Assembly: GCA_947585745.1 (NCBI GenBank)
Contig: CANPXF010000007.1
Coordinates: forward strand, 1-64,000
Origin: an uncultured Clostridia bacterium
Lineage (GTDB): Bacteria; Bacillota; Clostridia; Oscillospirales; Acutalibacteraceae
Direction of reading: 5' to 3'
DNA: 64,000 nucleotides
Notes under the pieces: generated by a model
What the model saw: the letters and a program-made list of their open reading frames with translations, nothing else
What the model was told of the DNA's origin: nothing
The model's database searches: none
Shown: piece by piece, positions 16,313-24,707 of the stretch
Layout of the letters: every line of letters starts with the position of its first letter
Position numbering within the stretch: the first letter of the stretch is position 1
Program-made: the position numbers and the translations under genes

Positions 16313-17141
16313 GTTTTTATATAATAAAGCTAAAGAGGAATTAGATAAGGCAGGAATTTCATCTCCTGCCTTTAATTCTATGTGTCTTATTGAAAAGGTT
16401 TTCGGGATAAATAAGGCGGAGCTTTTATCGGGAAATCACATTGCCGACGACGATAAGTCGGTGGAATTTATAACGCTTTTGGGCAGAAGACTGAGCGGAG
16501 AACCTCTGCAGTATCTGCTCGGAGAATGGGAATTTTACGGCTATAAGCTCAAGGTCGGAAGGGGAGTATTAATTCCGAGAGACGATACCGAGGTGCTTTT
16601 GAGAGTTTGCTTAAATTATCTTAAGGATAAAAACAACGCAAAAGTCCTCGACCTTTGTTCGGGAAGCGGAGCGCTCGCAATAGCAATCGCAAAGGAAACA
16701 GACGCGCAGGTAACCGCGGTTGAGAAATCCGCCGAGGCTCTCCCCTACCTCTGCGAAAACATCAGCTTAAACAAGGCGGACATAGAGGTTATCGCAGGCG
16801 ACGTTTTTAAATGCTCGGGAGAATTTGACGACGGATATTTTGACCTTATTCTCTCAAATCCTCCGTATATAATACGAAGTGAGATTGACTCTCTCCAAAA
16901 GGAAATTTCCTTTGAACCGAGAATCGCTCTCGACGGCGGAGCGGACGGATACGATTTTTACCGCTGTATTGTAAGCGACTATTCAACAAAGTTAAAACGG
17001 GGCGGAATGATGGCTTTTGAAATCGGAGAGGGGCAGTTTTCAACAGTTAAAAGCCTTTTGGAAAAGGAAAACTTCAGCGAAATAGGCTGTGAGCTTGACC
17101 TCGGAAATATTCAGAGGGCTGTTTATGGTACTTTGATATAA
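16299..17141 (+). CDS. prmC: Release factor glutamine methyltransferase PrmC
   Basis: A 280-residue enzyme that methylates the GGQ glutamine of release factors. It has an N-terminal helical domain that recognises the release factor, SAM motif VLDLCSGSGALAIAIA, and catalytic NPPY in LILSNPPYI. The start lies inside the preceding gene. The usual partner prfA is not adjacent: recA follows with its own promoter. Confidence 0.95.
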   Translation: MVAVKFLYNKAKEELDKAGISSPAFNSMCLIEKVFGINKAELLSGNHIADDDKSVEFITLLGRRLSGEPLQYLLGEWEFYGYKLKVGRGVLIPRDDTEVLLRVCLNYLKDKNNAKVLDLCSGSGALAIAIAKETDAQVTAVEKSAEALPYLCENISLNKADIEVIAGDVFKCSGEFDDGYFDLILSNPPYIIRSEIDSLQKEISFEPRIALDGGADGYDFYRCIVSDYSTKLKRGGMMAFEIGEGQFSTVKSLLEKENFSEIGCELDLGNIQRAVYGTLI

Positions 17142-17146
17142 TTTTA

Positions 17147-17159
17147 GAAAATTTGTTCG
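17147..17159. promoter_or_regulatory. Weak LexA-like site upstream of recA
   Basis: GAAA-ATTT-GTTC (17147-17158) matches the Gram-positive SOS box GAAC-N4-GTTC at all but one half-site base. It lies about 20 bases upstream of the recA -35 box. With one mismatch and an unusual position this is only a candidate. Confidence 0.25.
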
Positions 17160-17179
17160 TTAAAAATACGGCTTTTATA

Positions 17180-17208
17180 TTGATTTTTTCCCCGCAATAA
17201 TTTATAAT
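17180..17208 (+). promoter_or_regulatory. recA operon promoter
   Basis: TTGATT (17180-17185) and TATAAT (17203-17208) with a 17-base spacer, 49 bases upstream of the recA ATG, which has a CGGAGG ribosome-binding site. Confidence 0.75.
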
Positions 17209-17256
17209 TGAATAGTAAGTTTAAAATAAATATACACGAAAACGGAGGTATAAATA

Positions 17257-18360
17257 ATGGCAGTTGATAAGGCAAAAGCGCTTGAAACAGCGATGACGCA
17301 AATTGAAAAGCAGTTCGGCAAGGGCGCGGTTATGCGCCTGGGACAAAATCAGCATATGGCGGTTGACCATATTTCAACAGGCTCGCTTTCTCTCGACATC
17401 GCGCTCGGTATCGGCGGACTTCCGAGAGGAAGAATCGTTGAAATTTACGGACCTGAATCATCGGGTAAAACTACCCTTTCCCTACACTGCATCGCGGAGG
17501 GACAGAAAAACGGCGGAAACGTCGCTTTTATAGACGTTGAACACGCGCTTGACCCCGTATATGCGGAAGCTTTGGGAGTGGATATCAATTCGCTTTTGGT
17601 TTCACAGCCCGACACGGGCGAGGACGCGTTGGAAATCGCGGAGGCGCTTATCAGAAGCGGAGCGATTGACGTTATCGTTGTCGATTCCGTTGCGGCTCTT
17701 GTTCCGAAAGCGGAAATTGAGGGCGAAATGGGCGACAGCCACGTCGGACTTCACGCAAGGCTTATGTCGCAGGCTTTGAGAAAGCTTGCGGGAGCTATCA
17801 ACAAGAGCAACTGCGTCGCAATTTTCATTAATCAGCTTCGTGAAAAGGTTGGAGTAATCTACGGAAACCCCGAGGTTACCACAGGCGGACGCGCGCTTAA
17901 ATTTTACTCCTCCGTTCGTATTGACGTAAGACGTGTTGAAACCTTAAAGCAGAACGGCGAAATGATTGGTAACCGCACAAGGGCAAAGGTTGTTAAAAAT
18001 AAAATCGCTCCCCCGTTTAAAGAGGCGGAGTTTGATATTATGTACGGTCAGGGTATAAGCCGTATCGGAGAGCTTGTAGACCTGAGCGTAAAGGCTGACG
18101 TGATTCAGAAAGCGGGCGCATGGTTCAGCTACAACGGGGAACGCCTCGGACAGGGACGCGAGAACGTAAAGGAGCTTTTGACTAATAATCCCGAGCTTGC
18201 CGAGAAAATCGAAAAAGAGCTTTGGGAAAATATAGATAAACTCGGGCCAAAAAAGAAAGCCACTACCAAGGCTAAAACCGTCGAGATAAAATCAGCGGTT
18301 GAGGAAAATCCCGTTTCAACCTCCAAAAAAGCTAACATTGACGTTTTAGTCGAAGACTGA
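17257..18360 (+). CDS. recA: Recombinase RecA
   Basis: A 367-residue RecA for strand exchange and SOS co-protease activity. Walker [14 protein letters not shown] near residue 68, the IDVEHALDP segment, the L1/L2 DNA-binding loops and the [20 protein letters not shown] motif are all present. The C-terminal tail (about 330-367) is Lys-rich and variable, as in other Firmicutes. The stop overlaps the recX start (TGATG). Confidence 0.99.
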   Translation: MAVDKAKALETAMTQIEKQFGKGAVMRLGQNQHMAVDHISTGSLSLDIALGIGGLPRGRIVEIYGPESSGKTTLSLHCIAEGQKNGGNVAFIDVEHALDPVYAEALGVDINSLLVSQPDTGEDALEIAEALIRSGAIDVIVVDSVAALVPKAEIEGEMGDSHVGLHARLMSQALRKLAGAINKSNCVAIFINQLREKVGVIYGNPEVTTGGRALKFYSSVRIDVRRVETLKQNGEMIGNRTRAKVVKNKIAPPFKEAEFDIMYGQGISRIGELVDLSVKADVIQKAGAWFSYNGERLGQGRENVKELLTNNPELAEKIEKELWENIDKLGPKKKATTKAKTVEIKSAVEENPVSTSKKANIDVLVED

Positions 18361-18974
18361 TGATTATTACCGACATTGTTCCCAAGCGAAAAAAACTCTC
18401 CGCGCTTTATATTGACGGAGAATTTGCGCTTAAAATAGACAGCGAAACTCTGCTCGCGAGCCGATATTCCGTCGGCTCTGAAATTTCAGACGAACAGCTT
18501 AAAGAGCTTGTCGACTCTTCAAAGGAAAAGCGCGCTAAAGAAAAGGCGCTTTGGCTTCTTTCAACACGCGACCACAGCAAGCGTGAGCTTGAAACAAAAA
18601 TACGCAGAACATCCGACGGGGATTCCGCTAAAAAGGCGGTTGAGCGTATGGAGGAGCTTGGACTTGTAGACGATGAAAAATTTGCGAGAAGATACGCTGA
18701 CGAGCTCATAAACATAAAACACCTTTCCGAAAGAGGCGCTAAATACAAGCTTTTGGAAAAAGGCATCGATCGCGATTTGGCTGAAAAAATCCTGGAAGAG
18801 CTTTCCCCCGACCCTCGAGAGCATATTGGTATTTTAATCGAGAAAAAATACTTAAGATACCTCTTTGACGAAAAAGGAAGACGAAAAACCGTGTCGGCTC
18901 TTGAAAGAATGGGGTACTCGTGGAGCGATATAAGCGCGGTAATGAATAAATATTTTGAGGACGAATACATATGA
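18360..18974 (+). CDS. recX: RecA regulator RecX
   Basis: A 204-residue RecX-type helical protein that modulates RecA filaments. The three-helix repeats are visible: ALWLLSTRDHSKRELETKI, then VERMEELGLVDDEKFARRYAD and LSERGAKYKLLEKGI. The one-base overlap with recA predicts coupled translation, the usual arrangement. It overlaps rimO by 4 bases downstream. Confidence 0.93.
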   Translation: MIITDIVPKRKKLSALYIDGEFALKIDSETLLASRYSVGSEISDEQLKELVDSSKEKRAKEKALWLLSTRDHSKRELETKIRRTSDGDSAKKAVERMEELGLVDDEKFARRYADELINIKHLSERGAKYKLLEKGIDRDLAEKILEELSPDPREHIGILIEKKYLRYLFDEKGRRKTVSALERMGYSWSDISAVMNKYFEDEYI

Positions 18975-20302
18975 AATACAAGGTAGGTATCGTATCTTTA
19001 GGCTGTTCTAAAAACCAGGTTGACGCCGAGATGCTGCTTGCAATTTTAAATAAAAACAATTTTGAGATTGTGCATGACGTCGCTATGTCTGACGCCGCAA
19101 TCGTAAATACCTGCGCTTTTATCGACCCTGCTAAGCAGGAAAGTATTGAAGAAATACTTGAACTCGCAAAGCTTAAAGCAGAGGGTAAAATTAAATGTCT
19201 TATCGTAACGGGCTGTCTTGCCGAGAGATATAAGAAAGAGGTTATGCAACAGCTCCCCGAAATTGACGCCTGCATAGGAATCGGCGCTAACGACAAAATT
19301 GCCGAGGTTATTTTAAACACGCTTTCTGGGGAAAAACAGGAGCTTTTCCCTCCTAAGGAAAATCTTCCGCTTGAGGGCGAAAGAATACAGAGCACCCCGA
19401 AGCACTACGCATACCTTAAAATTGCCGAGGGTTGTGACAATCATTGTACCTACTGCGCTATTCCGATGATACGCGGACGCTACAGGAGCCGTACGATTGA
19501 GAGCCTCGTAAAGGAGGCAAAGTGGCTCAGCGAAGGCGGAGTGCGGGAACTTATTTTAATAGCTCAGGACACCTCATATTACGGAAGCGACATTTACGGA
19601 AAGCCGATGCTTGCAAAACTTTTGAGAGAGCTTTGTAAAATCGACAGACTTAAATGGATACGCGTTTTATACTGTTATCCCGAGCGTATAACAGACGAGT
19701 TGATTGACACAATCGCGACAGAGGATAAAATCGTAAAATACCTCGACCTGCCTCTACAGCATTGTAACAAAGATATTTTAAAGCGTATGAACCGTAAGGG
19801 CGACCTTAAATCTCTGACGGCGCTTATCAATAAGCTTAGAAAGCGTATTCCGAACATAACCCTGCGCTCAACCTTTATCGCGGGTTTTCCGGGAGAAAGC
19901 GGAGAGCAGTTTGAAGAATTGTGCAAGTTTGTTGAAGATATTAAATTTCAGCGTATGGGCTGTTTTCCGTATTCACAGGAGGAAAACACGCCTGCCTCAA
20001 GGCTTCCCGACCAGATTGACGAGGATATTAAGAAAAAACGAGCGGAAATTATTGCCGACCGCCAGCAGTTAATTATGGAAAATTATGCCGAGAAATCAAT
20101 CGGCAGTGAGGTTGAAGTCCTTGTTGAGGGATTTGACCGTTACGCGGAATGTTATTTCGGAAGAACCGCGGGCGACTGTCCCGAGGTTGACGGAAATATT
20201 TTCTTTACCGCAAGCGCGGTTAAACCTGCCGAGGGCAGTTTTGTTAAGGTTAAAATAACAGACTGTCTCGGAATTGACCCAGTAGGAGAAATGATTGAAT
20301 GA
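18971..20302 (+). CDS. rimO: Ribosomal protein S12 methylthiotransferase RimO
   Basis: A 443-residue radical-SAM methylthiotransferase modifying an Asp of S12. The N-terminal UPF0004 domain carries its cluster cysteines (LGCSKNQVDAE, NTCAFID, TGCLAERY). The radical SAM motif is GCDNHCTYCAIP near residue 155, and a TRAM domain closes the protein (EVEVLVEGFD). IDACIGIGAND and the S12-type features separate it from MiaB. It is coupled to recX and pgsA. Confidence 0.97.
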   Translation: MKYKVGIVSLGCSKNQVDAEMLLAILNKNNFEIVHDVAMSDAAIVNTCAFIDPAKQESIEEILELAKLKAEGKIKCLIVTGCLAERYKKEVMQQLPEIDACIGIGANDKIAEVILNTLSGEKQELFPPKENLPLEGERIQSTPKHYAYLKIAEGCDNHCTYCAIPMIRGRYRSRTIESLVKEAKWLSEGGVRELILIAQDTSYYGSDIYGKPMLAKLLRELCKIDRLKWIRVLYCYPERITDELIDTIATEDKIVKYLDLPLQHCNKDILKRMNRKGDLKSLTALINKLRKRIPNITLRSTFIAGFPGESGEQFEELCKFVEDIKFQRMGCFPYSQEENTPASRLPDQIDEDIKKKRAEIIADRQQLIMENYAEKSIGSEVEVLVEGFDRYAECYFGRTAGDCPEVDGNIFFTASAVKPAEGSFVKVKITDCLGIDPVGEMIE

Positions 20303-20892
20303 ATTTACCCAATAAATTGACGATTATAAGAATTGCGCTCGTACCGTTTTTTATGGCGGCAATTCTCATAAATTTTCCGTTTCACTATCTTGTCGCGCTC
20401 GCAATTTTTGGAGTTGCGAGCCTTACGGATATGTTTGACGGAAAAATCGCAAGGAGCCGTAACCTTGTAACTAATTTCGGAAAATTCAGCGACCCCCTCG
20501 CCGATAAAATACTCGTTCTCTCTACCTTGCTTTGCTTTGTTCAAAACGGACTTTGCGACGCGGTTATAGTTGTTGTCGTACTTTTCAGAGAATTTGCCGT
20601 TATGTCGGTACGGCTTATGGCGGCGAGCGAGGGCAAGGTAGTCGGGGCAAATATATGGGGCAAGGTAAAAACCGTAACACAGATTATCGCGATAATTATA
20701 ATCTTTGTTTTGCAGTTTTCAATCGAGCTTATGAATCTCGGCATTATCCCGATTAACGTCTACGATATAGCTTTAATAAGCAGGGCGTTCTTTGTTATCG
20801 GCGAGGTCGTGCTTTGGATTTCAACAATTTTCTGTATCATTTCGGGCGTCATTTACCTTATCGACAACAGAGAGTTTATAAGTATGGAGTGA
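20299..20892 (+). CDS. pgsA: CDP-diacylglycerol-glycerol-3-phosphate 3-phosphatidyltransferase
   Basis: A 197-residue integral membrane enzyme for phosphatidylglycerol-phosphate synthesis. The CDP-alcohol phosphotransferase signature DG-x2-AR-x8-G-x3-D-x3-D is seen from DMFDGKIARSRN through FGKFSDPLADK. There are about five hydrophobic segments. The family start MNLPNKLTIIRI is intact. It overlaps rimO by 4 bases; rimO-pgsA next to recA is a common Firmicute order. Confidence 0.97.
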   Translation: MNLPNKLTIIRIALVPFFMAAILINFPFHYLVALAIFGVASLTDMFDGKIARSRNLVTNFGKFSDPLADKILVLSTLLCFVQNGLCDAVIVVVVLFREFAVMSVRLMAASEGKVVGANIWGKVKTVTQIIAIIIIFVLQFSIELMNLGIIPINVYDIALISRAFFVIGEVVLWISTIFCIISGVIYLIDNREFISME

Positions 20893-20897
20893 TAACT

Positions 20898-22289
20898 ATG
20901 ATTTTATATAATACGTTAGGTCAGAAAAAGACCGAGTTTATACCGCATAATAAAAACAAGGTCAATATGTACACCTGCGGTCCGACCGTTTACCACTATG
21001 CGCATATCGGAAACCTAAGAACATATATTATGGAGGACGTACTCGAAAAATATCTGCGCTATTCGGGCTACGATGTAACCCGTGTTATGAATATTACCGA
21101 CGTGGGACACCTCACCTCCGACGCGGACACGGGCGACGATAAAATGCTCGAGGGGGCAAAGCGCGAGCATAAAAGCGTAATGGAGATTGCTAAATTCTAT
21201 ACCGACGCATTTTTTGAGGACTGCAAAAAGCTCAATATAAAAACTCCCGACGTTGTCGAACCCGCGACAAACTGCATTGACGATTTTATAAATATGGTAA
21301 GCGTTCTTATGGATAAGGGCTACGCTTATTTTTCAGGCGGAAATGTCTATTTTGACACATCTAAGCTTGATAATTACTATGTTTTCGGAAACATCAACGC
21401 CGACGACCTCGAGGTTGGTGTTCGTGAAGACGTTGAACACGACGATAACAAGAGAAATAAAACCGACTTTGTCTTATGGTTCACAAAGTCAAAATTTGAG
21501 GACCAAGCGTTAAAATGGGACAGTCCGTGGGGTACAGGCTACCCCGGATGGCATATTGAATGTTCATCAATAAGCATTAAACACCTCGGCGAATATCTTG
21601 ATATTCACTGCGGAGGCGTTGATAACGCTTTCCCCCACCATACAAACGAAATTGCGCAGAGCGAAGCCTTTCTCGGTCATAAATGGTGCAACTACTGGTT
21701 CCACGTTCTTCACTTAAATGACGCAAGGGGCAAAATGAGCAAATCAAAGGGCGAGTTTCTGACCGTTTCCCTGCTTGAAGAAAAGGGATATAACCCTCTC
21801 GTTTACAGAATGTTCTGTCTGCAAAGCCACTACAGAAAGCCCCTCACCTTTTCATACGACAGTCTTGATAACACGGCTAAGGCATACGACAAGCTTGTCA
21901 AGCGTATCTCCTCCTTAAAAGCTGACGGCGAAATTCAGCAGGACAAGGCGGACAAACTTAACGGCAAATTCTGCGAGGCTCTGGACAACGATTTAAACAC
22001 CTCTCTCGGTCTGACCGCTGTTTATGATGTGCTCAAATCCGATATAAACGACGCGACTAAGCTTTATCTTATCAAAAAATTCGACGAGGTTCTCGGACTT
22101 GACTTAACAAATTACAAAGCGGAAGAAACCGAAAATCTCGACGCCGAAATCGAAGAGCTTATTAAAAAACGTCAGCAAGCGAGAGCAGATAAAGATTTTG
22201 CCACGGCTGATAAAATCCGTGACGAACTGACCGCGAGAAGCATAAGGCTGATTGACACTCCCGAGGGCGTTAAATGGGAGCGGATTTGA
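20898..22289 (+). CDS. cysS: Cysteinyl-tRNA synthetase
   Basis: A 463-residue class I synthetase. The HIGH-type motif is YHYAHIGNLRTYI near residue 30, the zinc/cysteine pocket includes MYTCGPTVY and HIECSSIS, and GKMSKSKGEFL is the KMSKS loop near 270. I use the ATG at 20898, which has GGAG 8 bases upstream, instead of an in-frame ATG inside pgsA that adds 28 unrelated residues. It ends the recA operon. Confidence 0.97.
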   Translation: MILYNTLGQKKTEFIPHNKNKVNMYTCGPTVYHYAHIGNLRTYIMEDVLEKYLRYSGYDVTRVMNITDVGHLTSDADTGDDKMLEGAKREHKSVMEIAKFYTDAFFEDCKKLNIKTPDVVEPATNCIDDFINMVSVLMDKGYAYFSGGNVYFDTSKLDNYYVFGNINADDLEVGVREDVEHDDNKRNKTDFVLWFTKSKFEDQALKWDSPWGTGYPGWHIECSSISIKHLGEYLDIHCGGVDNAFPHHTNEIAQSEAFLGHKWCNYWFHVLHLNDARGKMSKSKGEFLTVSLLEEKGYNPLVYRMFCLQSHYRKPLTFSYDSLDNTAKAYDKLVKRISSLKADGEIQQDKADKLNGKFCEALDNDLNTSLGLTAVYDVLKSDINDATKLYLIKKFDEVLGLDLTNYKAEETENLDAEIEELIKKRQQARADKDFATADKIRDELTARSIRLIDTPEGVKWERI

Positions 22290-22377
22290 GTATTGTATTT
22301 ATCTGAACGTCACCAAATCCGCAAAATAATTTTCGGTTAATCATAGCTCAACTCAATAAATGTAATAAGAAAAAACT

Positions 22378-22416
22378 AAAACGCATATAATCTATCGGTG
22401 ATTATATGCGTTTTTT
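22378..22416 (+). terminator. Terminator-like hairpin that contains the pdaB start
   Basis: AAAACGCATATAATC (22378-22392) pairs perfectly with 22400-22414 around a 7-base loop, followed by T6 (22411-22416). It is a textbook terminator after cysS. The pdaB ATG (22406) and its GGTGAT lie in the loop and 3' arm, and the T run encodes pdaB codons 3-4. It may terminate cysS transcription and also mask pdaB initiation. Confidence 0.8.
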
Positions 22417-23179
22417 AATTCTTACCAAACGGTCAATTTTAATTATAATGCTATGCGCGATTTTGGGAATTGCCTCTGTTTCAATCGGGCTTAATTCTGT
22501 CAGCGAAGCGGTCGCTACCGCCTCAACCGAAAGGAAAATTCCGATTTACTGCGTTGATAAGCAGGATAAGGTCTGCGCAATTTCGTTTGACGCGGCGTGG
22601 GGCAACGAGCAGACTGACGACCTTCTTAAAACTTTGGACGAATATAATGTAAAAACAACATTTTTCCTCGTTGGCGATTGGGTCAGAAAATATCCGAAGT
22701 CGGTTAAAAAGATTGCCAAAAAAGGACACGACATAGGTAACCACAGCTCCAACCACCCGCATATGACACAGCTTTCGGTTGACGAGATGAAAAATCAGCT
22801 TACCGACTGCAACAGCGAGGTCAAGAAGCTTACGGGCAAATGCCCTACCCTGTTCCGTCCGCCGTACGGCGACTATGACAACAATGTTGTAAATATAACC
22901 AAGGAAATGAATATGTACTGCGTTCAATGGAATATTGACAGCCTTGATTGGAAAGACCCGAGCGTTGACCAGATAGTACAAAACTGCACGTCAAAGCTTG
23001 TGCCGGGCTCAATTATTCTTCTTCACAACGGAGCGAAAAACACCCCCGAAGCCCTGCCGAAGGTTATCGAGGCAATTAAGAACGAGGGATATAAAATAGT
23101 CCCCATATCAAAGCTTATTCCGAAAGGCGATTACACTACCGATGTTCAGGGAAAAATGTGTTTGGTGGATGATGATTAG
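22406..23179 (+). CDS. pdaB: PdaB-like polysaccharide deacetylase (sporulation type)
   Basis: A 257-residue NodB-fold protein with an N-terminal membrane anchor or signal (about 8-35). The NodB motifs are SFDAAWGN (motif 1, PdaB-like rather than the classical DDG), HSSNHPHM (metal His pair), RPPYGDYD and the late ILLHNGAKNTPEAL. PdaB proteins maintain spore cortex peptidoglycan after germination is blocked, so this fits a spore-former. The start ATG, preceded by GGTGAT, is embedded in the terminator hairpin. An alternative ATG at 22448 has no ribosome-binding site and would cut into the hydrophobic segment. Confidence 0.87.
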   Translation: MRFLILTKRSILIIMLCAILGIASVSIGLNSVSEAVATASTERKIPIYCVDKQDKVCAISFDAAWGNEQTDDLLKTLDEYNVKTTFFLVGDWVRKYPKSVKKIAKKGHDIGNHSSNHPHMTQLSVDEMKNQLTDCNSEVKKLTGKCPTLFRPPYGDYDNNVVNITKEMNMYCVQWNIDSLDWKDPSVDQIVQNCTSKLVPGSIILLHNGAKNTPEALPKVIEAIKNEGYKIVPISKLIPKGDYTTDVQGKMCLVDDD

Positions 23180-23213
23180 CAAAAATATTTAAGCATAGTT
23201 TATTCCAAAATTT

Positions 23214-23241
23214 AAACAGCCGTAATTTTACGGCTGTTTTT
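23214..23241. terminator. Bidirectional terminator between pdaB and queT
   Basis: AAACAGCCGTAA (23214-23225) pairs with TTACGGCTGTTT (23228-23239), followed by T on the plus strand and by AT-rich DNA on the minus strand. It lies between convergent genes. Confidence 0.8.
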
Positions 23242-23266
23242 CTTTGCAATATCTGATTTTGAAGTT

Positions 23267-23803
23267 TTATTTAAGTATTTTATCGTTTAAATGTCTTTTC
23301 TCAAAAATAACTATAAACGGAAGTCCGAGTACAAAGAGGACCCCTAACTCTCCCAAAGCTACAAATCCGCCCTGAATGAGAAAATCAACAAAATTAAAGC
23401 TCATACTTCCTATAAAGAAGAAGTCTATCTCAAAGCCGACAAAAATTCCGTTGAATAAAGCAGGCATTAAAACAGCCGACAAAGGCAGATTTTTTATGCG
23501 GACATTCCTTAAAAGATACATCGCAATTGCCGCAAGCAACGTAGCCGCAGAGCCGAAAATCATATCATAAAATCCGAGCCCTGCCGTAACAGAGCTTATA
23601 TTGGCTATAATACAGCCGATGGTAAGCCCCGGTATGGCCGCGCGCGTATAAAGCGCAAGAACTGTCAGAACCTCCGCAACTCTGAACTGCACCGCCATTG
23701 ACGCAGTCCCGGGCAAAAGCATATTCTGCCCCACCGTAAGCACAGCGTACAGAGCCGCGATAACCGCGCCCTGCACTAAATAAGCGGTTGATTTTTTTGT
23801 CAT
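23267..23803 (-). CDS. queT: QueT-type queuosine precursor transporter (ECF S component)
   Basis: A 178-residue membrane protein with about five to six hydrophobic segments. The QFRVAEVLTVLALYTRAAIPGLTIGC stretch is typical of QueT (COG4708), the substrate-binding subunit of an ECF transporter for queuosine precursors. I start at the ATG at 23803, which has GGAGGA upstream; a longer frame adds 22 residues across the riboswitch. A preQ1-I-like aptamer directly precedes the ribosome-binding site, which supports the substrate call. The ECF energy subunits are not in the window. Confidence 0.88.
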   Translation of the reverse strand: MTKKSTAYLVQGAVIAALYAVLTVGQNMLLPGTASMAVQFRVAEVLTVLALYTRAAIPGLTIGCIIANISSVTAGLGFYDMIFGSAATLLAAIAMYLLRNVRIKNLPLSAVLMPALFNGIFVGFEIDFFFIGSMSFNFVDFLIQGGFVALGELGVLFVLGLPFIVIFEKRHLNDKILK

Positions 23804-23817
23804 ATTAAATTCCTCCG

Positions 23818-23853
23818 TAGTTTTATTTATAGTCTGGATATTGCGAACAGACT
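23818..23853 (-). ncRNA. preQ1-I-like riboswitch upstream of queT
   Basis: On the minus strand, P1 is AGTCTG (23848-23853) with CAGACT (23831-23836), enclosing the loop TTCGCAATATC, followed by an A-rich tail ending in AAAACTA (23818-23830). This matches the small preQ1-I layout: short stem, UUCGCA-type loop, A-rich tail that forms the pseudoknot. The tail runs straight into the ribosome-binding site GGAGGA (23811-23816), so control is probably translational. A second hairpin (23853-23866) sits just upstream. Confidence 0.75.
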
Positions 23854-23871
23854 CGGCAGACGCCGACAACT

Positions 23872-23900
23872 ATTATATCAGGGAATTTAACACTTTGCAA
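23872..23900 (-). promoter_or_regulatory. queT promoter
   Basis: On the minus strand, TTGCAA (23895-23900) and TATAAT (23872-23877) are 17 bases apart. The transcript would start about 12-15 bases before the preQ1 aptamer region. Confidence 0.78.
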
Positions 23901-23934
23901 CAACATTTTCAACTCAAAAAACAAATAAAACCGA

Positions 23935-23957
23935 GAAAGGCTGCCTAAACGGCAGCC
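23935..23957 (-). terminator. Terminator of the 24.0-24.3 kb small gene
   Basis: GGCTGCC (23939-23945) and GGCAGCC (23951-23957) form a 7-bp GC-rich stem with a 5-base loop. On the minus strand it is followed by TTTCTCGGTTTTATTTG. Confidence 0.65.
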
Positions 23958-24017
23958 AATCCCGGATTTAGAAGTTTTGAAATTAACGTGAAAACGTGGA
24001 TATCTGTTTTAGTAACT

Positions 24018-24272
24018 TTAGCAAACCTCATCAAAAAGATTAAGTCTGAAAAGTTTGCTTTCATCAGTCTTGTTCTCGCAAACAATAGATGCTTCCGCAA
24101 TCCTGCCTCCCTCAATAAGCTGGGTAAGCCCTACAAGCTGTGAAAGTTTGCTACGAAGATTTAATTTATCTCCATCTCTGGTAACGAGATATACGTTACC
24201 CTCGCAGGTATCAAGCACAGCTAAGAATTCAGAAACATTGATGTCGTGAATGTTGAGAATAGGGGTCATCAT
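24018..24272 (-). CDS. Small conserved-type protein of unknown function
   Basis: An 84-residue protein starting at the double ATG (24272 or 24269) behind a perfect AGGAGG. It has no signal peptide or membrane segment. The central part (VYLVTRDGDKLNLRSKLSQ, then GLTQLIEGG) resembles a small protein common in Clostridia that databases often call polyA polymerase, but I see no nucleotidyltransferase motif and would not use that name. The longer upstream frame crosses the promoter and leader and is not coding. Confidence 0.75.
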   Translation of the reverse strand: MMTPILNIHDINVSEFLAVLDTCEGNVYLVTRDGDKLNLRSKLSQLVGLTQLIEGGRIAEASIVCENKTDESKLFRLNLFDEVC

Positions 24273-24347
24273 TCTTTCCTCCTTTATTATGTTCTGTTGC
24301 CATTTACCATTTGTCGATAATGTGCAATTGGTTGTCAACCGTAGCAA

Positions 24348-24406
24348 TGTCAAGTAAAATATCTGCTTGACAATTATCATTATATCCATTTTTTCGGAAA
24401 AGTCAA
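24348..24406 (-). promoter_or_regulatory. Promoter and leader dyad of the small unknown gene
   Basis: On the minus strand, TTGACT (24401-24406) and TATAAT (24379-24384) are 16 bases apart. The first transcribed bases contain the dyad TGTCAAG/CTTGACA (24348-24354, 24366-24372), and further down is the palindromic GTTGACAAC core. The leader of about 100 bases is long for such a small gene, and the dyad could be a repressor site or RNA stem. Confidence 0.6.
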
Positions 24407-24460
24407 CAATTTTTATAAACTTTATTTGTATATAATTACGAGTAAAAAGCAAATTTATCT

Positions 24461-24480
24461 AATTATATTGCAATATAATT
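24461..24480. repeat. Perfect 20-bp palindrome between divergent promoters
   Basis: AATTATATTG followed by CAATATAATT is a perfect dyad with no spacer. It lies between the small-gene promoter (24406) and the phosphohexomutase promoter (24648). The rest of 24407-24647 is AT-rich DNA with no recognisable gene. Confidence 0.55.
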
Positions 24481-24647
24481 GTGCATATCTAACAATAAAA
24501 TACTACGAAGAATACAACAATCGACAACAGTTACCTCATAAATTCGTCAATTTGTACTTTACTGAAATTAAATTCCTATTATCATTTTACATTTTTCACA
24601 AACTTTGTTTTGATTAAAATATGTGCGCTGTAAAATAAAAAGAGCAG

Positions 24648-24676
24648 TTGAGAAAAAAAGCTTTTTAGTGTATAAT
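24648..24676 (+). promoter_or_regulatory. Promoter of the phosphohexomutase gene
   Basis: TTGAGA (24648-24653) and TATAAT (24671-24676) with a 17-base spacer, then GAGGAGG before the ATG at 24708. Confidence 0.78.
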
Positions 24677-24707
24677 TTGCTTATATTTAGAAAAGAGGAG
24701 GCATTTT

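Noticed and set aside
20893..20897. T-box upstream of cysS.
   Set aside because: Only five bases separate pgsA and cysS; it is inside an operon.
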